From: Vitrella brassicaformis
Lineage: Eukaryota; Sar; Vitrellaceae
Direction of reading: 5' to 3'
DNA length: 64,000 nucleotides
Assembly (NCBI GenBank): GCA_001179505.1
Contig: CDMY01000603.1
Coordinates: 1-64,000 of the forward strand
A program made the position numbers and the translations under genes. Numbering within the stretch: the first letter of the stretch is position 1; each line of letters begins with the position of its first letter. The notes under the pieces are model-generated. The model was not told where the DNA came from. It did no database searches and was given only the letters and a program-made list of their open reading frames with translations. This document shows positions 21,798 through 33,667 of the stretch, in pieces.

Positions 21798-24700
21798 CTA
21801 AGCATTCTCCTCGTCACCCTCCTCAATGGTCTGGAACCGCACTCCGCCCACCACACTGCCGCCCAACCCCCACCCTCCCCCGTCTGCAGCACCACCACCA
21901 GCTGCTGCCGCTGCTGGACCACTACTCGATGCGCCGTTGCTGTGCGTGGGGTCTGTGGGTGAGGCGGATGCTGCGGCGGCGGCAGAACTGCTGCCAGTGC
22001 TGATGCGATACATTCATTACACAGACGCACACCACCATAGGTGAACGGGGGGGTGAATGTCTGAGTGTGTGTGTCTGAGTGTGTGTGTGTGTTGATCTCC
22101 CTCACCTGCTGCTGGTGGGTGTGTGGCTGGGGTGGTCTGGCTGAGGCATCCAAGCTAATGCCGGTGTCGACCTTCGCACCGGGTTGGTCACAAATCGCTG
22201 GCTCAGACTGGGCACTGATGTGGAATGGCAGACAACAACACAGACACAGACACAGATGTGGTGTGTCCGGTGTGCATGGGTGTCTCGTCTCATCGTAGGT
22301 ACCTCCGAGGGCGTATATGGTTGCGGACAGGCAGACTCCCGAGTTGGCCTCCTGCATCGCAGTCGTCACGCAGTCGGTCGTCAGGAGACGGCCCCAGCCC
22401 TTGCCGCTCCCACTGATCCAATGATTGGCAGACAGACAGACAGACGTGTGTGTGTGCCTCATTCCTTTCTTTGTTTCCCTCTGTTTTCGCACGCACTTCT
22501 TGATGTCCGATCCTTGCATGTCGCACGTCTGCACACACAGCAAAGGCAGGCAGCCAATGACTGACTGAATGGATGGTCGGTTGTTCCCACTTGTGCCCCC
22601 CCCTCCCTCCCCCCCTCCCTCCTCAGTGACTGACTGACGCACCTTGAGTACGCGTACGTTGCCTGGGGCGTCATTGGCCATGACGCTGAGCTCCAGCACG
22701 AAACACGAGTGCACCGACGGGGCGACGAGCTTGCCCATGTTCTCCGAAAACCTCAGGTAAACGCCAAGATGCGATTCGTCAACGGCTCTCTCCTGCACAC
22801 ACACACACACACACACCGTCTGCGTGTGTCGGTGATGTGGTGTCGTGTGGTGGCTCGGCTGACCAGTGAGAGCTGCAGGCCGAATTCCCCCCAGTAGAAG
22901 AGCTCTGAGCGCAACTCGCCTGCACCACACCAGACACATACACGCGACACTCAGACGTCTGTCTGTCTGTCTGTCCATGTGTGTGTGTCCTTCCCCTCCC
23001 CCCTGGCTGACCTAGGTACGGTGGCAGGTCCGTGAACCAGCAGTGCACTGTGGCCGGCCCCTGCAGGTCTCTGGGCAGCATGATGCGGCCGCGACCACTC
23101 GACACGCCGTCCACATGCAAGGCTATCATGCCATACTCGTCAAACCAATCTGCATACACACACACACACACACACAAACGGGCACCAAGCAAGAACCGAT
23201 CATCGACCGACCATCTGTGCACATGTGTTCCCCTTTCTTGCCGGCCACTCCACTTACAAGGGTAGTTCTGACGCACCATCTCAATGGACACACCACCTCC
23301 ACTAGGCACCATGCCCACACCTGCATCGCCTCGACCGTCCTCCCCACCACCATCGCCCTCGGCCCCCTCGTCCCCACCCTCCCCCTCGCCGTCATCAGCT
23401 ATCTCGCCCTCCTCGATCTCATCTCCCTCCTCCTCCTGCCCCCCACTGACGTCGCTCTTCTCACTGTCAGTGTCGGGGCAGGCGGCAGCCTTGATGAGGC
23501 CGATGGTGTCGGCCAGCTGGCGGTAGTGCGTCCGGTCGGATTGCGATCTGAAGTCGAAGGTGAATGACGGCCAGTAGGGCTCGGGGGCGAGGGTGAAGCG
23601 CCAGTCAAGCTCATCGGCATCAGCGGTGGCATCCTCAACATCGGCATCTGGCCGCTCCTGCTCACTCTCTTGGTGGGCCTGCTCGTGATCTTGCGTGTCG
23701 GCTGACAGAGATCCACGACATACAGAGATGGGAGGGAAGGCACACATGAATCAGAGGTGGAGGGGCATTGTGTGTGCTGTGTTGGTTCTGTTCTGTGTCG
23801 GTGTGGCTGGCTGCTCGCTCACCTTGTCGGTTCTCGCCGTCGCCGTCAGCACCTCCATCGTCCGCCTGCTGCTGCCCCTGCGGCGCCCCAGCTGGCCCAC
23901 CCGGCAAGTCGTCACGTGTGCCCAAGTCATTGGAGTCATCCCCCTCCCCGCCATCACCCTCACCCTCCTCCCACTGGCCACCCTCAGCGATGAGTGCACG
24001 GGCCATCTTCCTCTCGTCGACCGCCCGTTGGTCCTCCTTGCCCATCATGCGTCTCTCACGACGGGCCTTCTTGCGGGCCATCCTGTCGATGCGCCACTGG
24101 TGGCGGTTGGGGTCCCACGATGTTTGGATGTACTCGGACCTTGCTGAGATGGACGGGGGGAGGCGCCAGCCGCCCACGTAGATCGGGCCGTCAGGATCGT
24201 CATCGCTGCTCTGCTCGTACTCGTGCGTGTCGTAGAACTCACGCTTGGCAATGGCCTCGGCCGACTCGACGATTGGCTTCTTGCGGGGGGGCGGGGGCAG
24301 GCCTGGTGGTGCAGGGGCTGGGGCTTTGGCAGACGGCTCACTGGGGCTGTGCAGAGGGGGCACACGGGGCGGCGACTCAGCGGGCGGCTGCCACTGCTGC
24401 ACCTGGGAGACCTGGTCGAACCCCAACTCGGCTGCATACGGCAGTGCATAGGCCGATCCATAGGCTGCGGCGTAGGCTGCAGACGACGCGGCACAGGGCG
24501 ACGCATATGAGGCATAGGAACCGGCCGAATAAGACGTAGCGTACGCCGATGAGTAAGACTGTGCGAAGGGGTCGGGCGGGAGGCTGCCCGTGAGGCCGGG
24601 GATGGGCAGCGGACCGGTCGAGTTGGTCTGGGCCTCGGTTGTGGCCATCTCCTTTGGCGGCTCCCGGGGCTGCTGCTGGTCTTCGACGACGGTCTGCATC

Positions 24701-27022
24701 TCCCTCTCACGCATGCGATCCTTCCGCGCCCTCTCCCACTCCTCGTGCCGTGCCAGCCGGGCCTTGAGGTCGTCTATCTGCTGCGTGAGCTCACACTTGA
24801 GCCTGTCGTTGTCGTGTTGCAGGCGCTGCTTCTCTTGCTGGAACATCTGCTGCTCCTCCTCTCGCTCAGCCAACTCGGCCAGCATGATCCTCTTCTGAGA
24901 CTCCAGCTGAGCGATCAGGCCCTCCTTCTCCTGCTGCCGCTCCACCAAGACTGCACGCCTCTCCTGCTCGCGGGCTTCCTCGCTCTCGCGCCGCTCTTGT
25001 TCCCGTGCCTCCTCGGCGGCACGCCTCTCCTGCTCGCGGGCCTCCTCCGTGGCCTTCTTCTGGCGCTCCGCGTCCTCCCTCATCTGCTGGCGCTCCTGCT
25101 CCATCTGCTGCTTGAGGGCTCGGAGCTCGGCCTGCTTCTGCTGCTCTGCCTCCTCGCGCGCCTCGATGGCCTGGCTGAGAGAGAGGTTGGCGTCCTTGAG
25201 GGCCTGCTCGCGGGTCTCCACCTCCTCGTCGGCCTCACGCACCGCCTCCCGCACCCGCCGGTCGATCTCCTCCTCATCCATCACTCGCCGCCTGGCGGCC
25301 TGCGGACTGCCCACTCCCATCAGCTGGGCGCCCTCTCGGCCGGCCAACGCATGCACCGGCCCACGTGCACCCCTGACCCGCCCAGCGGCCGTGCTGCGCG
25401 ACAGGCTGCTGGTGAAGCCTCTCCCTCGCGCCCCGATACGCTGCTGCAAATGGCTCATCTGCTGCTCGACCAGGTGCATGTCTGTCGACGGGTGTCTGTC
25501 GGGTGCGGGCACGGTGGACCGGTGGGATTGGCGCAGTGCGGTTGCGCCAGGCACGCTGGTGCGCGGGGGCGTGGGTGGCGGGGTGGGGCGGGAGAATGAT
25601 CTCGTGGCTGGGCTGAAGGGAGTGGGCGGCTCGAGGGAGTCGGTCGAGCCACGCTGCGGGGCGGGGCGCTGCACGTTGCTGGCATGCTTCTTGTTTCCAG
25701 GCCGTGTGGACATGCCCGGGGAGAGCTCACGCTGCCGCACGCGAGTCGACCCGATCGTCGATGACCGCTGTTGCTCCAAAACGGGATTGATGAATGGCGC
25801 CTCACGACGGAGAGCCGAGAAGGGCTGCTGGGCTCTGCTGCCGCCTGCTGCTGCTGCCACTGCGGAAGCGGCCTGTTGGTCGTCGGTGAGAGGCGACGGC
25901 GGTTTGGGGGGCCCGGGTGATGCTGCTGGTGTCTTGGCTGAGATATTGGTGCCTGACGAGTTGGAGTGGGAGCGGATCTCCTTCTTGAGCTTCTTGACCT
26001 CCTCCACGAGCAGCTCTATGGCGATGGCCATCGGCAGAGCGTTCATGGCCGTCAGCGATATGGTGTTGAACTTCTGGCGGTAGGCGATGTGACGGGCCAG
26101 CATCTCGGTGGTGCTGCGATCTTCGCTCGCCACGCACAGCTGCCCGATGGCACGGACGGCGTGTGGGTCGGGCTCCATCTGCCGGTGGATCATCTCCCGC
26201 AAAACCCGACTCGCAAGCGCCATGTCAGCTGAGGGGTCCTTCAGCGTCGCCAACACTCGCGCCTGATGGATGGATGGATGGTACACAGATGAGGGAAAGG
26301 AACACACGACAAGCCCATCCACCCTTCCATCCATTGCGTCGTGTCGCCTCGCTTCTGTTGTGTACGTACCATCTGGTTCAAGGCCGTATCGCTCAACTCC
26401 TCCAGAGTCACGTCAGCGATCTCCCCCCTCCCCGCCCCTCCCCCCGACCCCCCTCCACGGGCGTCCTTCCAAACCGCTGCGATCGCTGCCTTCACCGGCT
26501 GAGCGAGAGGGTTCTCACCGCCCTCGGTGCACCTGAAGCGCTCGTAGTCGAGTTGGAGGCACCTCAGTGCAAAGGTCATCTCAACGGTGACCTCGGGACG
26601 TAAAGATGCCGTCCGAGGGTCGCGCACGTAGTTGACGAGCTCGTGGAAGACGGCAGCCTGCAGGGGAGGCTCGCCCGTCTTGAGGACGGCTGTGGCGAGA
26701 GAGTATTTCCGGTCCCGTTTGGCCCGCTGAATCATTGTGAGAGCCAGGGCCTTAACGTCGTGCCCGTTGCCGCTCGGTGGGGGTGCTGCGGTCCCTGACT
26801 GACCTGCAGGCACACAGACACAGACAGCAAGCCCAGAGGAACGTCTATCTGTGCAGAAGGCTGCTGCACGCCCTTTTTTCTCTCCCTCATGCAAAGGCAA
26901 CTGCCTCCTTGTCACTGCCGACCGACTCTCTTGTCCCTCTGCGTTCGCGCACCTTCGGTGTGGGTGTGTGCTCCTGAACTCGCATTGCTGTTGCTGCTGT
27001 TCGCGTGTCCACTCAATGCCAT
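21798..27022 (-). CDS. Large coiled-coil protein, 1394 residues, unknown function
   Basis: Eleven exons: 27022-26953, 26803-26370, 26262-23823, 23701-23258, 23149-23012, 22919-22864, 22792-22643, 22528-22497, 22412-22303, 22214-22106, 21999-21798. They total 4185 nt and are divisible by three. The N-terminal about 320 residues are helical (ALTMIQRAKRDRKYSLATAV, VLREMIHRQ) and could be a helical-repeat fold. Next comes a low-complexity Ser/Pro region, then a long coiled coil of about 230 residues with the 8-residue unit EEAREQER repeated four times. A Tyr/Ala/Ser stretch (YATSYSAGSYASYA) follows, then an acidic Glu/Asp/Gly region. The C-terminal part (WFDEYGMIALHVDG, GVYLRFSENMGKLVAP) looks globular. 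I do not recognise the family. The frame of exon 10 (22214-22106) is the least certain. A structural or cytoskeletal role would fit but is not shown. Confidence 0.75.
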
Positions 27023-27179
27023 GGCTGCAGGTGGTAGCTGTCCCTTTCGTTGCATTGGAGAGGCGAAAACTCAGCGGTGGCGCGATGGGGGCTTGTGTTT
27101 TAGGTTGGTTAAGAAAAACCAACTACAGCCTCATCAGAAGGTTGGTTTTAGGGCAGCTGTCGCGTGGGACTTTGCTCCC

Positions 27180-29913
27180 ATGATTCCGAGAGGAGAGGCT
27201 GTGAGGCCGCCCCAGTGACCTGGGGATGAATGCAAAAACCAGCCAGCCGCCCTCTCGACCTTCTCGTCCAATCTGTCATCCTCAGCCAGCCTGTGGAAAG
27301 AACAAGACCACGACGTTGAAGAGAACGCAGCTGGACCAGGAGACCACATCACGGCCACAGCACATGGTGACTGCGAGAGACGAGCATCGGTCGCATCAGC
27401 CACGAGCACAGCCCCGACAGAAAAACAGACGGGCATCCCAATCCACCCCAGCAGCAAGGGAGACGCCGTAGGAGATGTCAACACAAGAGAGCCCTCCAGC
27501 GGTGAGCCGCGTCGTGAGGAGCGCGCGATAGCGGAATTAGTTACTGAATTCAGGTAAGTCATCAGACCAGGAAATATATCTCATACACGGATACAAATGA
27601 CTGTCTCTCCTGTCTCCTGGCCTGTTCAGGGAGGCGGCAGGCTATGAGACAGGTGTCTATGAAGCCGCTCACGAAGAGTGGCCCACGACGCTCGAGTACA
27701 AGACGATTAACCACCCCGACGGCAGCACGGCAGAAGTGCTTGTCGGTGCCACGTTTCAGCCGGAGCCGCTTTGGATGACTAAGAGACGCGTTTTCATATT
27801 CACAATGCAGCAGCTAGCGAGAAATTCAGCCATCGCCATCGTACTCGTCGGCTGTACTAAGATGTATGCATACTGCTGTACGTCGAGCATCGTTGGGCCG
27901 GTGTCTGATGTATTTCGCCGCATTATATTGGTCCTCGCCTTACCTTTCTTCGCCGTGCACATCACGGACGGGACCGACTGGCAAAAAATGATATCGCGGC
28001 TGAAGAAGGAGTGGGTAACTTTTGTTCCAACAATGGCGCTCAGTCTCTTTACCTCGATTGATCATCAGCTTCATTCTGACAGCCAAGAAAGGAAAAAAAT
28101 CATTACCCCGATCGTGTGGAGCTCAGCTTTTGCAGCCGTCTGTGTATACTTCCGTCGCGCTGCGGGGTCGCTGGGTATCAGGGCCAAGAGAGAGTATGTT
28201 CTAAAGGCCACAGCGCCTTTCGTGCTGGCGTACACAATGGGCCTAGTTTGCGTTTATGCCTTATCTCCAAAGTACGCTGCTGCAGCATCTACTGATAGGG
28301 ATCGATTTTTTATGGCTGTCATATACCTGACCGTCTTCCTGCCCCCTATCGGACTCGTCAACAAACTTGTGCGGTCACTCAAAGTACGAATTGACGCACC
28401 GAGACACAGCCACAGAATGACAGCGGACTTTTTTCTCGTGATCCAATGTGTATTCAAGAGGGGCCCCCAACATGCAACTCGCTGCTTATTGCGATGCCAG
28501 CCATGGTGTGTGACGGTGCGGGTGCGATGGCCTGAGACCCCATGATAAGTCCTTGCATGGATCCATGCACCGTGTGTCAGACGTACATTCTCTTTCCGAG
28601 AATGCTCCAGTCCGAGGCCGTCAACCTGAGCAGCAAATTGGTCTACAGCGTCGTCATGTCGCTCTTCGACCTGATAATGGATATCTCGTCCCCCTATGGT
28701 GCATGCGTCAGCCATGAAAAGATGAGTGAGTTGTTCTCCAATCATTTTTGTTCCCTTTTGAGTGCATTTCAGCGATCCTGCTGTATCTGCGGGCCAAGAA
28801 GCTTGTCAAGGCTCGCTGCAAGAAAAGAACACCCACAGCTCATCCCCTGACTAGCATCGCGCTGGCCGCAACCAAGGAGGAGGCTGTCAGTGGACCACCC
28901 ACGCACAAGGACAACGATGCTACGGAGAGGCAGCACGACAAGAGAAATGACAGCCATTTGCTGAGACGTCAAAGCTCCATTATGAGCGCAGCGCTCTCTC
29001 TCAGAGGCACAAAGCCGGGTCTCAGTCCGACTGGAGGGCTGCAGTCGGCCTTGGCGTCACTTGAAGTGTCTCCAAGGTACCTGAGGCCGTGACACATCAT
29101 GATACACAGAGATACTATATTTATGCTCTTTTCTCCAAAGGTGCCTACGTTCGCTGTGCGACCAAATCCACATCTGGTCCAATTGCGAGTTGGTGGCGCT
29201 TCTCTTTACCAACCTGACTGTGCTCACGGCCCAAGCTTACGCAGGCGCACCATGGCAGCAGGTTGTGGAGGGAGGCATCGGTTTGGTGTTACTGGTGGCT
29301 ATCGAGCAGCTATTCGAGCTGTGCGTGCTGTGTGTCATGATGAGATGGAACAACCTGCCCATGCTGACATCCACTCGTGAGAAAGGCGTTCTTCGCTCCA
29401 GGATCCTGATAGTGCTCATGGCCGCCACTTCCTTCCTGGTCAGGTGCACCTGTCGACTTCTTTCTCACTGCACTGCATGTGCCTCTTGTCTGTCTGTCTG
29501 TGTCTATATCCGTGTGTGCAGCATTTTCTCATGGCTGCCATTTCTCCACTTGTCTGTCCAGGGCGCAGTCAGCCGCACAGTTGCAAAGCCCCGACTTATC
29601 GGGCAATCGGAGTCGTCCGACCCGGCTGCTCTCTGCCCATATCTTTCTCCTTCCCTCTAGAATGAACGAATCGTGGGCCGGCTGCCATGCAGCGCCATGC
29701 TGGGCAGAGTCTTCGCAGATGTCTCGGGCAGGAAAGAGAGAAGCGTCTGGCTCATTTGACGTGTGTATCAAGGTGGCCCCTCACAATGGGATTGGAGGGA
29801 ATTCGTATTGGAGGCGGGGCGAAGTAGGCCGTGGGTGGGGATCAATGGATGGGCACATAGGAGAGAAGAGCCTGGAATGGGTCATCTGTACATGTTTGTA
29901 TTGGCCGTGCTGA
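27180..29913 (+). CDS. Multi-pass membrane protein, unknown family
   Basis: Well-supported exons are 27243-27553, 27630-28383, 28581-28725, 28773-29076, 29141-29443 and 29562-29913, all phase-consistent. The start is tentative: ATG at 27180 with a 42-bp intron 27201-27242 would keep frame, but this is inferred. The soluble N-terminal part is Ala/Thr/Ser-rich. About eight hydrophobic segments follow, among them VLALPFFAV, FVLAYTMGLVCVYAL, VIYLTVFLPPIGLV, SVVMSLFDLIM, LVALLFTNLTVL, GIGLVLLVAIEQLF and ILIVLMAATSFLV. A basic cytosolic-type loop lies between them (AKKLVKARCKKR). The introns are poorer in microsatellites than those of its neighbours. The C-terminal Gly/Trp-rich tail after 29650 may be partly over-read. 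No transporter motif was recognised. Confidence 0.7.
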
Positions 29914-31700
29914 GTGAGACATGCTGCTTTTCTTGAAGCCACTGCTGATTTGAAGTCGAAATGGCTGTGATCGGCTCGCGCACCGTAGGTAGACACGCAC
30001 GGGCCATGCACTGGTCACGTTTGGATAAAGAGACACGCATCCATCCGTCTCTGGAAGAACCACCACACGCACGTCATCGGGCGCACATTACGGAAAACAC
30101 GCAGCACTAGCAGCGAGAACTCTGTGTGTCAGAATGAACGGTATGTTTTCGTCCCCAGAAGGTAATGAATGAATTGGATGGATGAGACGAGAGAGAGACA
30201 GACATATCCCATACTGGTTCCCCTCCCCTCTTGTCTCGTCTCGTCTCTTGGCGTCTCGTTCCTAAGTCATCAAGTCATCCCTTGACGGCACACAACGACA
30301 GAAGGCATACACACACAGACACACACGAAGCCACGGCCAGGGGCCTCACGCCAGGCCAACGACCGACCGATGCGTCCATCCATCCATCCATGTATGTGTG
30401 CAAGCGTGTATCCATTGAGATAGAGCCAGAGAGAGGGGCGGAGCGGGGGGAGCATCGGCCGGCCAATGGGTAAATATCTACACAGACCCGCAGACCCGCA
30501 GACAGACCGCGGCAATTGACTGTCGGTATGTATATACATGACATACGCGCACAGCGGCAAAAACGTCGTGGCATGAGTGTCTTGTGTGTCGTATGCTGAC
30601 GGACTCGTCGCATGGTCAACAACGTGGCATCTCATGGTCGATCGGTCAGGGCCAGCACTCATCAGTCAATCATCCACCACCCTCTCGCGCACACACGCAT
30701 TATCGCAGGCAGGGTATATACATGAGAATCCTCACACGCACGTGAACGAGACACACACAGATCGAAAGCACGCAGCCACAGCACATAGCGACCGAGCGGC
30801 CGACTGTCAAGTCATACGTCAAAATGAATCATTCCGGGAAGCTCGAGGGTGTGCAAATAAAAGCAGACATGGGGCAGAGAGATGCATGGCATACACAAGA
30901 TGCCCACCACGCTTGTAGATAGATAGATAGATAGATATGTACACAATTAAGTGTGGGTGCACACGGCCAAGATATGTGTGGCTTGACTCCATGCAGAGAG
31001 AGTCTGAATGGAGTGAGTGGGCTGCTCTCTCTGTACATGTGTGCTGTGCTGTGCTGTGCTGCTCAAAAGCCGCCCGACATACGTATCCGGGACACAACAG
31101 CGTGCATTGGTACCGGAGATGGCGCATGTAGACACGACAACTGTTCCACCACACTCATCAGTTCACGAGCAGTGTGCCGTCGGTCCGGCGGCACTGAGGC
31201 GAGAGATCCGTTCGTGTCGACACCACGCAATGAATCCACTCACTCACTCACACCCAGGCAGGCAGGCAGACAGTGTGTGTGTGTGTGTATATGTATAGAT
31301 CATGTACACGTAGGCACCATGCATCTGTACACAACGCGTGCAGTGCAGCCGCGCCAGCACCGCACGTCACGCTGTGGTCCTTCCCTCCGCGACTGACTGA
31401 CTGACTGACGCCCCCGTGGCCTGTCCGGCGACAACTAATCAATCAATCCATCCAATCACTCTCGGTTGCATATAATACATAGCCAGTCGATCACGCGTAT
31501 CCCTACTATACCTGTCTCTACGCATACACATATGGGGCCACTCCTTCCGTCAACACCTTCCGTCAACAAACACACGACCAAAGTGTGACGGCCGATTCAA
31601 CGCCATACATACGTGCAAATGCAGAATTTGCACAGCCCACCCACCGTGGTCACTCTCGAAAACAAAAACGAGACAGACGTCAGCCAGCTAGGCATGGCCA
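29914..31700. other. Intergenic region with microsatellites
   Basis: Contains GTCTC repeats near 30233-30250, CATC repeats (about 30375-30392), an ATAG run (about 30917-30936) and a GT run near 31272-31289. From 31388 onward it is part of the perfect direct repeat. I see no protein-like frame before the minus-strand copy that ends at 31701. Confidence 0.55.
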
Positions 31701-32377
31701 TCACTTGACAGGCAGGCCTCTCTTGCGCCTAGCTTCGCTGCGGAGCTCAGGCCACTCCGAGCGTATCTCCTCTGTCATGCCCCCCTCCCACTCCTTGTGC
31801 AGGTGGCGAGAAACACACCGGGGGAAACGCAGGCCGAGATGGGCCAGAATGGCCTCCGGCAGCGACATGGTGTCATCCATCGACAAACGCGACGTGCAGA
31901 CCCCCTCTAGAGATGCCATCGACACGAGGTCACGCAGACAACGAGGGAAGAGGCAGCCAAAGACGCGATACAGCTCGACACACTGACAGGAGCGACCGCC
32001 GGCTTTGTACACAGCCACGAAGCCACCCGCCAGCAGCCTGCCCTTGGCTGCCTGCAGGTCGCTTCGCAGCCGATCGACACAGAAGCAGTAGGCTGCTAAG
32101 CAGTGGAGAGCAATCGAGTCGAGAAATGGGCACTTGTCGATGGCCTCCAGACACACCGATAAGATGCCTGACACTCCAGGGCTGTTGTTGTGTATCTCTA
32201 CACTGATCTTCTGAACTCGCTTCTCAATGCCTCTCTGACTCGCTCCTTCGCCCCCGCCCCCGGCCCCCCACAGCGACCACACACAGTTGAAGCTCAGACT
32301 GGTGTGCCGGCACTCGGCTTTCACGTGCAGTAGGGGACCTGTCTTGCTGCACGCACCGAGGCACAGAGGGAACAAAA
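31388..32377. repeat. 990-bp perfect direct repeat, left copy
   Basis: Every base I compared is identical to 32678-33667 (offset 1290). It ends exactly where the 300-N gap begins. It includes 677 bp of coding sequence of the neighbouring minus-strand gene plus its downstream region. Confidence 0.9.
31701..32377 (-). pseudogene. Truncated duplicate of the 3' end of the F-box/LRR-like gene
   Basis: It encodes the same last about 225 residues as 33667-32991 (for example SVEIHNNSPGVSG, FPRCLRDLVSMASLEGV and the end RKRGLPVK) and is cut by the N gap. Either it is an assembly duplicate of one locus or a very recent tandem copy. No upstream exons are visible for it. Confidence 0.75.
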
Positions 32378-32677
32378 NNNNNNNNNNNNNNNNNNNNNNN
32401 NNNNNNNNNNNNNNNNNNNNNNNNNNNNNNNNNNNNNNNNNNNNNNNNNNNNNNNNNNNNNNNNNNNNNNNNNNNNNNNNNNNNNNNNNNNNNNNNNNNN
32501 NNNNNNNNNNNNNNNNNNNNNNNNNNNNNNNNNNNNNNNNNNNNNNNNNNNNNNNNNNNNNNNNNNNNNNNNNNNNNNNNNNNNNNNNNNNNNNNNNNNN
32601 NNNNNNNNNNNNNNNNNNNNNNNNNNNNNNNNNNNNNNNNNNNNNNNNNNNNNNNNNNNNNNNNNNNNNNNNNNNNN
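32378..32677. other. Assembly gap, 300 N
   Basis: Exactly 300 undetermined bases, the same length as the gap at 53458-53757, so probably a default gap size and not a measured one. Confidence 0.97.
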
Positions 32678-33667
32678 CGCGACTGACTGACTGACTGACG
32701 CCCCCGTGGCCTGTCCGGCGACAACTAATCAATCAATCCATCCAATCACTCTCGGTTGCATATAATACATAGCCAGTCGATCACGCGTATCCCTACTATA
32801 CCTGTCTCTACGCATACACATATGGGGCCACTCCTTCCGTCAACACCTTCCGTCAACAAACACACGACCAAAGTGTGACGGCCGATTCAACGCCATACAT
32901 ACGTGCAAATGCAGAATTTGCACAGCCCACCCACCGTGGTCACTCTCGAAAACAAAAACGAGACAGACGTCAGCCAGCTAGGCATGGCCATCACTTGACA
33001 GGCAGGCCTCTCTTGCGCCTAGCTTCGCTGCGGAGCTCAGGCCACTCCGAGCGTATCTCCTCTGTCATGCCCCCCTCCCACTCCTTGTGCAGGTGGCGAG
33101 AAACACACCGGGGGAAACGCAGGCCGAGATGGGCCAGAATGGCCTCCGGCAGCGACATGGTGTCATCCATCGACAAACGCGACGTGCAGACCCCCTCTAG
33201 AGATGCCATCGACACGAGGTCACGCAGACAACGAGGGAAGAGGCAGCCAAAGACGCGATACAGCTCGACACACTGACAGGAGCGACCGCCGGCTTTGTAC
33301 ACAGCCACGAAGCCACCCGCCAGCAGCCTGCCCTTGGCTGCCTGCAGGTCGCTTCGCAGCCGATCGACACAGAAGCAGTAGGCTGCTAAGCAGTGGAGAG
33401 CAATCGAGTCGAGAAATGGGCACTTGTCGATGGCCTCCAGACACACCGATAAGATGCCTGACACTCCAGGGCTGTTGTTGTGTATCTCTACACTGATCTT
33501 CTGAACTCGCTTCTCAATGCCTCTCTGACTCGCTCCTTCGCCCCCGCCCCCGGCCCCCCACAGCGACCACACACAGTTGAAGCTCAGACTGGTGTGCCGG
33601 CACTCGGCTTTCACGTGCAGTAGGGGACCTGTCTTGCTGCACGCACCGAGGCACAGAGGGAACAAAA
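32678..33667. repeat. 990-bp perfect direct repeat, right copy
   Basis: Identical to 31388-32377. It begins at the right edge of the N gap and runs into the intact copy of the minus-strand gene. Confidence 0.9.

Noticed and set aside
22779-23747. Long single open frame spanning several exons and introns of the large minus-strand gene
   Set aside because: It reads through clear GT-AG introns; the conserved-looking parts fall into separate exons with repeat-coded sequence between.
32287-32732. Open frames running through the N gap
   Set aside because: The gap is undetermined, so any frame across it is an artefact; the same applies at 53458-53757.
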